Below are positions 6,469-13,135 of a DNA stretch of 15,919 nucleotides, piece by piece (position 1 is the first letter of the stretch; every line of letters starts with the position of its first letter). Origin of the DNA: Candidatus Latescibacterota bacterium. Its GTDB lineage: Bacteria > JAAXHH01 > JACQVL01. Under the pieces are notes generated by a model, which searched no databases, was not told where the DNA came from, and worked only from the letters and a program-made list of their open reading frames with translations. The stretch lies in contig JACQVL010000107.1 of the NCBI GenBank assembly GCA_016209865.1, forward strand, positions 1 through 15,919, given 5' to 3'. The position numbers and the translations under genes were made by a program.

Positions 6469-8025
6469 ATGCTCCTCGGCGACATCCTCCGCCGCAACGC
6501 GGATCCACGACGCTTTGGGGACAAGACGGCGGTTATCTTCAGGGAGACCGCGCTGACGTACCGCGAACTGAACGGCCGGGTCAATCGATTGGCTCACGGG
6601 CTTCTCGGGCTCGGGGTGCGCAAGGGCGACCGTGTGGCGGTGCTCGGCCGGAACTCCGATGCGTACGTCGTCATCTACTTCGCCCTGGCGAAAATCGGGG
6701 CGATCATCGTGCCGGTCAATTACTGGTACAGAGCGGCGGAGATCACGTACACCCTCGACCAGTCGGAGAGCGCTGTCTTCATCGTGGAAGACCGGTTCGA
6801 AGAGACCGTCGCTCCGGTCATCCGGGATCGATCCGGCCTATCCGTCCTTTTTTACGGCGCGGGAGCCAGCGGATCGGCCACGCTGGAATCCCTGATCGAA
6901 TCGTCCTCGCATGCGGAGCCGTCCGTCGCCGTGGCGGATGACGACCCGCACATCATCCTGTACACGAGCGGGACGACCGGGTTTCCCAAAGGGGCGATAC
7001 TGTCCCACCGGAATCATGTCATCCACGCGATCGCATGGGTGATCGAGACGAGTGTCGTCGAAGCGGACGTCGGTCTCATCGTCTACCCCCTTTTCCACAC
7101 GGGCGGGCCGGATTGCGTCCTTCTGCCCCATTTCCTCGTCGGCGCGACGGTGGTCATCCTCGACCGGGCCGACCCGCCGGACATCTTGGGGGCGATCCAG
7201 CGACACCGTGCGACGAACCTGTTCTGCGTGCCGACCGTCTGGCGCCGGTTGCTCGCCTTCCCGGAACTCGACCGGTACGATGTGCACACGCTCAGTCGAT
7301 GTCTCGGCTCGTCTGATACGTTCCCGCCCGATCTGCTCAACGCCATCAAGCAACGCTTCAACGCGGACGTGTACGTGACGTACGGGCTGACGGAAGCGGG
7401 TTGCATCCTGACGTTCTCGAAGCTGACGCGGGATGGCCGGGGGAAGATCGATGCTGTCGGACGGCCGCATCCGTTCGTCGAGGTGCGCGTGGTCGGTCCC
7501 GACGGACAGGATGTCCCGGCGGGCGAGGTGGGGGAGGTGATCGCCCGTGGGGAGACGATCATGTCCGGCTACTGGCGGATGCCAGAGAAGACGGCGGAGG
7601 CGATGCGGGACGGCTGACTGCACAGCGGCGACCTCGGCCGGTTTGATGATGACGGCTATCTGGCTATCGTCGGCCGGTCGAAGGATATGATCATCAGCGG
7701 CGGGGAGAAGGTCTACCCGGTCGAAGTCGAGAAACTCCTCCGGCAGCACGCGAAAATCAAGGACGCCGCGGTGATCGGTGTCCCGGATGAAGAATGGGGG
7801 GAGTCGGTGCTCGCCGTCATCGTCCCGGAACGCGGCCAGGCGCTCGATGCGAGTGAGGTCATCGATTACGTCCGGGCGCGATTGGCGGGCTACAAGAAGC
7901 CCCGGTACGTCGAGTTCGTCGAGGCGCTTCCGGTCACGACAGCGACTGGCAAGGTGCAGAAAGCGGTGCTCCGGGAGCGGTACAAAGAAAAATACGGACG
8001 AAAAGGGGAAGAGGCGAAACGGTGA
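6469..8025 (+). pseudogene. Acyl-CoA synthetase (AMP-forming), interrupted by an in-frame TGA
   Basis: This is an ANL-superfamily ligase that would activate a carboxylic acid as acyl-AMP and then acyl-CoA. From ATG 6469 (GGAG at 6460-6463) the N-terminal domain has the P-loop YTSGTTGFPKG (165-175) and YGLTEAG (305-311). Codon 383 (7615-7617) is TGA, in the sequence Asp-Gly-stop-Leu-His-Ser-Gly-Asp, where the family has DGWLH(T/S)GD. One G-to-A change in TGG explains it. The frame then continues intact to 8025 with SGDLGRFDDDG, GRSKDMIISGGEKVYPVEVE and the catalytic Lys495 in TGKVQK. The truncated 382-aa product would lack the mobile C-terminal domain and probably activity. Neighbouring genes end in TGA, so reassignment to Trp is unlikely. 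It could be a recent nonsense mutation or a sequencing or assembly error. The substrate is unknown; medium- or long-chain or aromatic acids are typical. Confidence 0.88.
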
Positions 8026-8082
8026 AAAGGGAACGGATTCCTTCTCTCATGTTGCGTCCCTGGTACCTGTTGTTCGGTTGTC

Positions 8083-8102
8083 ATTCCCGCGAAAGCGGGA
8101 AT
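8083..8102. repeat. Short palindromic dispersed repeat, copy 3 (loop GAAA)
   Basis: The core is ATTCCCGC-GAAA-GCGGGAAT, flanked by GTC on the left and CCA on the right. It lies between the interrupted acyl-CoA synthetase and the amidase. Its right end is only 17 nt before the amidase GTG, so it could form a structure near the amidase translation-initiation region. Confidence 0.85.
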
Positions 8103-8119
8103 CCATCTCTCCCGTCGAC

Positions 8120-9373
8120 GTGAAAAGACGCCCACTGTTCCTTTTCCTTCTTGTTTTTCTTTCCTCTTTTCTATTTCCCCTTTTCCCCTTTTCCCCTTTT
8201 CCCCCGTGTCTTGCCGCCACGCCGAACATCATCGATTACCAGCGTCACCTCCCGCCGACGTTCAAGAAGCAAGCCCGGCTCGCCACCCGGCTTATCATCA
8301 TTCATGATACCGAATCCGGCCTGCAGAGTGCGCTCAACACCCTGTCGAAGGGCGGGTACAGCAACTATCTCATCGATCGGAACGGGGACATCTACCGCAC
8401 CCTCGATAAACGGTACCGCGCCGACCACGCGGGCCTCAGCATGTGGGACCGAGTCGAGGACATCAGTAGTCAATCGATCGGAATCGAACTCGTCGGCTAT
8501 TACAACGACCCGTATACGAACGCGCAGTACGCCTCCCTCTCCTGGCTCCTGAAGGTGCTCCAGAAACAGTACGCCATCCCCGACTGGCGAGTCTTAGAGC
8601 ACTACCGGGTGGCATACGGGCGGCCGAACGCGTACGTCAGGAAGCTCCATCGCGGGCGACGCAAGGACCCGGGCATTTTCAACTTCGACCGGTCGCGGGC
8701 GGGGCTGACGTCGACAGACCCGCGCAACGACGCGTTGTACGACCCGGACGTGGCGGCCGGCCGGCTCATCCCCGACCCGGACATCAACGTCGCCAGCCTC
8801 AAGCGCCGCAACCCACAGAAATTCCAGCAGGAGGTCGCGGCCCTCTCATCCAACACGATCACGGCGACGAACACCGCCTGGCGGATCGCCCGCGAGGAGT
8901 ACGACAGCCCGACGACCCTCTACAAATTCCCTGATGGACGGACGCGAAGGGGGAATCAGATCAAGGACTGGGCGAACATCCCGGCCGGGACGCAGGTGAT
9001 CGTTCGCGCGCAGGAGGATGCGACAGCGTTACAGCGCGTCGTCTTAGAGATCACGGATGGGGCGACCGCGCTTGATCGCGCCGGGCGGGCTTATCGGCGG
9101 CCCGATACATTCTACATCTTTCCCAAAGGGACGGTCAGGAACGGCACGCAGGTCAAGGATTGGGGCCAAATTCCCCCCGGAACGAAGGTACTCGTCGGCT
9201 ACCAGCCCCCCGTGCCGCTGACGAAGTCTGCTCTCCGCAAGCAAACGACACGGGCGGCCACGCAGGACCGCCGGACCGTGTTTCTCGTCCCGACGAACCG
9301 GGTCGTGTCGGCCGATCAGGTGAAAAATATCGCGAAGCTCCCGGCCGGGACGCTGATGTTCGTGAAGAAATGA
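8120..9373 (+). CDS. Secreted N-acetylmuramoyl-L-alanine amidase (Amidase_2/PGRP type) with three C-terminal repeats
   Basis: The 417-aa exported enzyme should cleave the amide between N-acetylmuramic acid and L-Ala in peptidoglycan. The start is GTG 8120, because it opens a clear signal peptide (KRR, then a Phe/Leu-rich core, cleavage near CLA-A at 32-33). No good ribosome site is visible. The Amidase_2 domain spans about 40-195: zinc ligands His62 (IIIHDT), His161 (LEHYRV) and Asp183 (RKDPG), and Glu123 in SIGIEL. The C-terminal half has three similar about 32-residue units at about 266-297, 330-361 and 386-417. Their pattern is T-hydrophobic-x-x-x-P, then Q-[IV]-K-[DN], then [IL]-P-[AP]-G-T. 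They are possibly wall- or partner-binding; I do not recognise a named domain. The signal-peptide codons are a pyrimidine tract with TTTTCCCC repeats. The gene converges on the DUF11 gene only 4 bp away. Confidence 0.85.
   Translation: MKRRPLFLFLLVFLSSFLFPLFPFSPFPPCLAATPNIIDYQRHLPPTFKKQARLATRLIIIHDTESGLQSALNTLSKGGYSNYLIDRNGDIYRTLDKRYRADHAGLSMWDRVEDISSQSIGIELVGYYNDPYTNAQYASLSWLLKVLQKQYAIPDWRVLEHYRVAYGRPNAYVRKLHRGRRKDPGIFNFDRSRAGLTSTDPRNDALYDPDVAAGRLIPDPDINVASLKRRNPQKFQQEVAALSSNTITATNTAWRIAREEYDSPTTLYKFPDGRTRRGNQIKDWANIPAGTQVIVRAQEDATALQRVVLEITDGATALDRAGRAYRRPDTFYIFPKGTVRNGTQVKDWGQIPPGTKVLVGYQPPVPLTKSALRKQTTRAATQDRRTVFLVPTNRVVSADQVKNIAKLPAGTLMFVKK
8174..8205 (+). repeat. Octamer tandem repeat (TTTTCCCC, about four units) in the amidase signal-peptide codons
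   Basis: Units occupy 8174-8180 (one T short), 8181-8188, 8189-8196 and 8197-8204, inside a long polypyrimidine stretch from about 8135. The octamer length is not a multiple of three, so gain or loss of one unit would shift the frame of the amidase. Confidence 0.85.
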
Positions 9374-9377
9374 CCGC

Positions 9378-9917
9378 TCACCGTCCGGTCCGTACCCGCA
9401 CGTTCAGCGTCGCGCTCACGCTCGCTTTGGGCGGGATGGGCTGCGTGACCACCCATTTGACGTGCGTGTACATCCCGGCCGGCGCCGGCCGCTTCTCCGT
9501 CTTCCCGTCCGGCAGCCGGACTTCATACGTCACCGGGGGAAGCTGGTAGGAACGCCCGCCGTCGATGCTGTACGAGATCGTCATCTCCTTCCCGGTCGCG
9601 CTCTCAAGGACGTACTCGGTCCCGGCGGGGATGGGGTCGACGATCTCCACGTTATGGGCGGGTTCGGTGCCACGGTTGGTGGCGGTGAGGGTGTAGCGGA
9701 TGAGATCGCCGGGCTTCGTGATCAGGTTGCCAGATTTATCCCGCTCCACTTTGCGGCCGGGCTCCGGCCCGGCTAAGGCATCGGTGATGACGATGTCGAT
9801 CTTCGGGCCGGCCGCCGGCGCGGGCTGAGCGGCCTGCGCCCACGCGTCGCTGCGCGCCAACCCGATACCGAATCCGATGATGAGAATCAGGATAATGGAA
9901 CTCCTGAACGATCGCAT
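9378..9917 (-). CDS. Small secreted DUF11-domain protein
   Basis: The 179-aa protein begins MRSFRSS at 9917, behind AAGGAGG with 6-nt spacing, which decides this start over an upstream in-frame ATG at 9956. The signal peptide has a hydrophobic IILILIIGFGIGLA core and likely cleavage after AWA near residue 27. After an Ala/Pro-rich linker there is one DUF11-like beta-sandwich: KPGDLIRYTLTATNRGTEPAHNVEIVDPIPAGTEYV, with the family's T-N-x-G-x-x-x-A-x-x-V-x-x-x-D-x-[IL]-P signature, ending ASVSATLNVRVRTGR. DUF11 domains are surface-stalk or adhesin building blocks. No membrane anchor or sortase signal is seen, so it should be periplasmic or exported. It lies downstream of the barrel and DUF11-OmpA genes on the same strand and is likely a partner, but no enzymatic role is evident. 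Confidence 0.85.
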   Translation of the reverse strand: MRSFRSSIILILIIGFGIGLARSDAWAQAAQPAPAAGPKIDIVITDALAGPEPGRKVERDKSGNLITKPGDLIRYTLTATNRGTEPAHNVEIVDPIPAGTEYVLESATGKEMTISYSIDGGRSYQLPPVTYEVRLPDGKTEKRPAPAGMYTHVKWVVTQPIPPKASVSATLNVRVRTGR

Positions 9918-9965
9918 ACTCTCCCTCCTTGCCAGACGTGATGAAGAAAATCTCATGACCTCTCA

Positions 9966-9994
9966 AACATACACTCACCAGTAGTAAAAATCAA
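9966..9994 (-). promoter_or_regulatory. Candidate sigma-70 promoter for the small DUF11 gene
   Basis: Reading the minus strand, TTGATT (9994-9989) and TATGTT (9971-9966) are separated by exactly 17 nt. Each matches consensus at 4 of 6 positions. A start near 9959 would leave an untranslated leader of about 42 nt before ATG 9917. The region is the most AT-rich in this half of the window, as expected for a promoter. Confidence 0.4.
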
Positions 9995-10021
9995 GACGGC
10001 ATTACTCAATCATTTGGTGTC

Positions 10022-10041
10022 ATTCCCGCGCAAGCGGGAAT
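10022..10041. repeat. Short palindromic dispersed repeat, copy 4 (loop GCAA)
   Basis: The core is ATTCCCGC-GCAA-GCGGGAAT, flanked by GTC and CCA as in copy 3. It lies 8 bp past the barrel-gene stop and upstream of the small DUF11 promoter. It may end or process the barrel transcript, separating it from the next gene. Confidence 0.85.
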
Positions 10042-10048
10042 CCAGTCC

Positions 10049-13000
10049 TCACCGCCAGAAGCTCTGGAGACCGTTGAGCCAGCCCGCCACCGTCGATTCC
10101 GTGAATTTGACCTGCACCTTCATGTAAGGCCCGTGCGCCCAGTACGACGTGCCCGCGAAATCCTGGTCGTGGTACCCCGCAAAGTTGTAGCCGACCGCCA
10201 TCCGGGCGTTGCGCTGGAGGATGACCCCGACCTCTGACGCGGCCCCGTGCCGGTAATCGCGGGCGGTATGCTGGAACAGGAGGCGGTATTCCCCCAAGAC
10301 ATCCAGCCGGCCCCGCCATTCATACCGGACGTTCGTCATCCACAGGTCGGTGAGCGTCCGGGACATCACGCCGTCGCTCGACAGCGAGGACACCTTGAAC
10401 CCATACCGTACAAACCACTCAACCTGCGACTTCGGTTCCAGGATCGTCTCCACCGACCCGATATGCGTCGAGCGTGTGGTTGCGGGGGTGATCAGGCTAT
10501 TGTCTTCATATTTATACTCGTATTTCCCCAGCACACTCAGGTAATCGTGCGCGGTGGCCCGGTAGGCGAGGCCCGACAGGAAATGATGCGCCTGCTGGGT
10601 GGTCGCGCTCCCGGTCCCGAACCCGACCCGCTGTTCATCTAAGTAGGTGTGCTTGGCCAGGAACGTGAAGTCTTTCGCTAACGTCAAGTCGAACGCCCCC
10701 GAGGCCACGATCTTGTCGAGGGCGACGCCGTTCCGCTGCTCATACCGGACGCTCCCCTTGACGGGCAGTTTGGGCAGGTACTCGCCGGCCAGGCTGAACG
10801 CGTAGAAATCCCCCTGCCGGTCGCCGCGAAGCGTCCGCACCCGTTCCATCGCGCTGTGGAGGGTGAGGTCGGGGCGCAGTTTGTACCGGTGCCGGAGTCC
10901 GACGATCGCCTGGTTCCGCTGCCCGTTGATCCCGCCGTCGAGTTCGTAGTTGGCATACGCCTTCAGGTCGTCGGACAGCCGGGATTGAATCCCCACGGCG
11001 GTGAAACTGGAGTCGAAGAAGCTCCGGGCGCCGCCGTCCCGGAACGCGTGTTCGCCGACGATGTCGACGCGATCACTCAAGCCGAGGCGCATCCGCAGAC
11101 GGTTGAGGGTCGGCCGGTAGGCCACATCCTTGTCCCCGTAGCTCTGGTCGCGCCGGGCGCCCACCGTCAGCCAGGGGGTCGCCGCCCAGTCAGAGCCAGC
11201 GGCGAAGATGGTGCTCCTGGCGTCACGGCCCTGGCGGTCGGACCGCGTGTCTTCGACGGACAGTTGATTGGTCAGCGTCTTCACCCGATACGTCGTCCCG
11301 ACGATGGCGCTCACCCGCTTCTCCCGGTTGACGTCGTCGTCCGTCCGGAACAGCTCGGTATTGAGGGACAGACCCTTGCCGGGCGACCAAGTCGTCCGTC
11401 CCCGGACCTTGCGGACGCCGGGCTGGGCGGTCGGACTGCTGGGGTTGTCGAACTGGCGGTCGGCGTCCCGGTAGTACAAGTCGTACCCCAGCTTCGCGCC
11501 CAATCGTCCCTGTGTTCCGACTTTCCAGGCCCATCCGTCGAGCCCCTGAGACGAACGGGCCAGTTCCGACGTCAGCGTCATCCCCTTGACCGGCTGCCAG
11601 CGCGTGTCCACCCCGGTCAGCCAGTAACTCTGCGTCATGCGTTCCTCCCCGACCACCGTCGTCCCGACCTCCCAGGTCTCGACCGGATGGAGAGCGAGAC
11701 GCCCGCCGCCCACCCATTTTTTCTGGATCGCCCGGGCGGTCTCGTACGTCGCCAGGATGATGATCGGGTGCTCTTCCGGGGTATGACTGGGAACCGGCCG
11801 CTTGAAGAGCAGCGTTCCCGCGTCGTAGTCGATCTCGTAATCCGTGAACCGGTACTGCGGCTCTTCCTTCAACACCAGCTCCGAATGGAGCCGGTCGCGC
11901 GTCTGGATGACCACCCGCTCGCTCCCCTCCACGATCGGGACGCCCCGCCGCGCGGCGGACAGGTAGTACAGCCCGGAGATGCCCTCGCCGGACACCTGAT
12001 CGACCTGGATCGCCTGGTCCGTCGACGCGCCGAAGAGGATGATCGTGGATTTCTTCTGCTGGACGACGGAGGACACCCCGGTAAACGTCCGGTTGTACGC
12101 GATCAGCTCCGAGCGGGTCAGGTCGGTGGCGAAGTTGCCGAACTGGAGCGACGACCGGTCGCGCGTCAGTCGAACGAACAGCCGGCTGGCGGACGGGGCT
12201 TCGTAGAAGATCGAGCTCGCGTCCCCATAGATCGGGAAGAACCTCTCCGGCGTCAGGTAGCGGAACACCCGGTTGTTGAACCGCCGGTCCGAGTCGTAGG
12301 ACGCCGTCAGGAGGAGACCCTTGCTCAACGTCCCCCGTGCGAAGAATGCGGCCTTCCCGTCCGCATAGCTCCCGCCGTCGAATGATTTGCCGGGCTCCAC
12401 CCCGGCTGGCGGTGCCTGGTGCCGGCGCCAGCCGACCTGCCCGACGGCGGTGCCCGTGACCATCCACTGTTCATGGGGCAGGGTATAATCCAGCTCGGCC
12501 TCGGCGGTCACCCCGTCGGCGGTCACGCTGATCCGGTCTGTCCCGACGGTCGTCGACGAGAGGACGTGGACGACCACCGCCCCGGCCTGGACCTGCACCT
12601 GGACGCCCGGCTGGTCGGGATAGATGTCGGTCGTCAGGATCGTCCCTCGGTCGATCTGCACGGTGACCATCTGTCCGTCGGCTAACGGCATGCCCCACTG
12701 ATCGACCACCCGGGCTTTGACTTCTGCCTGGGACAGGCTGTCGGCGGGGATGGAGGACGGGACCACCTCCAGCAGCACTTTCGCGGCGGGGCCGACGACG
12801 TGGATGCGCACGCTGTCGGCGAACGTGAACCCGCCGGGGAGTTGCTGCGCCACACGCAGGACGACCGGCCCGGCGGGCGCGCGGACGTTGAGGAAGTCGG
12901 CCTTCATATCAGGCCGCACGTCGAGCGTCTGGGCGTCCGTGCCGTTGACGGTCAGAGTGATGGGGAACCCGGAACGCCCCCGGACGATGACCGCGATCCG

Positions 13001-13135
13001 GTCCCGGTGGCTGACCGACTTGTCAGCCGGGGACTCGATCTTGACGAGTTGGGCCAGAGCCGGAGCGGCGCTCACAAGGAGCACCAGCGGCGCCAGCCAG
13101 CGGCCAATCATCCTGAGGGGACGGGCGAGGATCAT
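10049..13135 (-). CDS. Large outer-membrane beta-barrel protein with N-terminal Ig-like domains
   Basis: The 1028-aa protein has a signal peptide (MILARPLRMIGRWLAPLVLLVSAAPALA, cleavage after residue 28). Residues about 30-115 look like an Ig-like domain. About 116-220 resemble a Big_1/invasin-type domain: VPSSIPADSLSQAEVKARVVDQWGMPLADG, then ISVTADGVTAEAEL. From about 225 to the end the sequence is a long series of alternating strands rich in Tyr, Arg and Trp with short turns, typical of a large outer-membrane barrel. The last residues are FWR rather than a terminal aromatic. I recognise no named family for the whole protein. The start at 13135 overlaps the stop of the upstream DUF11-OmpA gene (ATGA, 13132-13135), with a GGGGGGTGA ribosome site inside that gene's end, so the two are translationally coupled. 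A role as translocation pore or anchor for the DUF11 protein is inferred from context. Confidence 0.75.
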   Translation of the reverse strand: MILARPLRMIGRWLAPLVLLVSAAPALAQLVKIESPADKSVSHRDRIAVIVRGRSGFPITLTVNGTDAQTLDVRPDMKADFLNVRAPAGPVVLRVAQQLPGGFTFADSVRIHVVGPAAKVLLEVVPSSIPADSLSQAEVKARVVDQWGMPLADGQMVTVQIDRGTILTTDIYPDQPGVQVQVQAGAVVVHVLSSTTVGTDRISVTADGVTAEAELDYTLPHEQWMVTGTAVGQVGWRRHQAPPAGVEPGKSFDGGSYADGKAAFFARGTLSKGLLLTASYDSDRRFNNRVFRYLTPERFFPIYGDASSIFYEAPSASRLFVRLTRDRSSLQFGNFATDLTRSELIAYNRTFTGVSSVVQQKKSTIILFGASTDQAIQVDQVSGEGISGLYYLSAARRGVPIVEGSERVVIQTRDRLHSELVLKEEPQYRFTDYEIDYDAGTLLFKRPVPSHTPEEHPIIILATYETARAIQKKWVGGGRLALHPVETWEVGTTVVGEERMTQSYWLTGVDTRWQPVKGMTLTSELARSSQGLDGWAWKVGTQGRLGAKLGYDLYYRDADRQFDNPSSPTAQPGVRKVRGRTTWSPGKGLSLNTELFRTDDDVNREKRVSAIVGTTYRVKTLTNQLSVEDTRSDRQGRDARSTIFAAGSDWAATPWLTVGARRDQSYGDKDVAYRPTLNRLRMRLGLSDRVDIVGEHAFRDGGARSFFDSSFTAVGIQSRLSDDLKAYANYELDGGINGQRNQAIVGLRHRYKLRPDLTLHSAMERVRTLRGDRQGDFYAFSLAGEYLPKLPVKGSVRYEQRNGVALDKIVASGAFDLTLAKDFTFLAKHTYLDEQRVGFGTGSATTQQAHHFLSGLAYRATAHDYLSVLGKYEYKYEDNSLITPATTRSTHIGSVETILEPKSQVEWFVRYGFKVSSLSSDGVMSRTLTDLWMTNVRYEWRGRLDVLGEYRLLFQHTARDYRHGAASEVGVILQRNARMAVGYNFAGYHDQDFAGTSYWAHGPYMKVQVKFTESTVAGWLNGLQSFWR

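Noticed and set aside
5306-6508. Long minus-strand frame opposite the dehydratase
   Set aside because: It is an antisense shadow of Arg/Pro/Val-rich sequence, and the plus strand encodes a complete enolase-superfamily enzyme.
7615-7617. TGA read as Trp or selenocysteine through genetic-code change
   Set aside because: Other genes here (cytochrome-rhodanese, dehydratase, amidase, small DUF11, DUF11-OmpA) terminate at TGA, and the family residue is Trp, not Cys. No selenocysteine-type hairpin was evident downstream, though I could not fold the RNA.
7778-8119. Upstream extension of the amidase frame from an ATG at 7778
   Set aside because: It overlaps the intact 3' part of the acyl-CoA synthetase and translates the hairpin repeat at 8083-8102 into the well-known spurious FPRKRESI peptide. 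A clear signal peptide begins at GTG 8120.
383-10041. The four short hairpin repeats as a CRISPR array
   Set aside because: They are kilobases apart, with no regular spacers and no cas genes.
10856-12385. Long open frame on the + strand opposite the beta-barrel gene
   Set aside because: It is rich in Arg, Gly, Pro and Val with no recognisable domain, and arises from codon bias in the GC-rich minus-strand gene, which has a signal peptide and barrel pattern.
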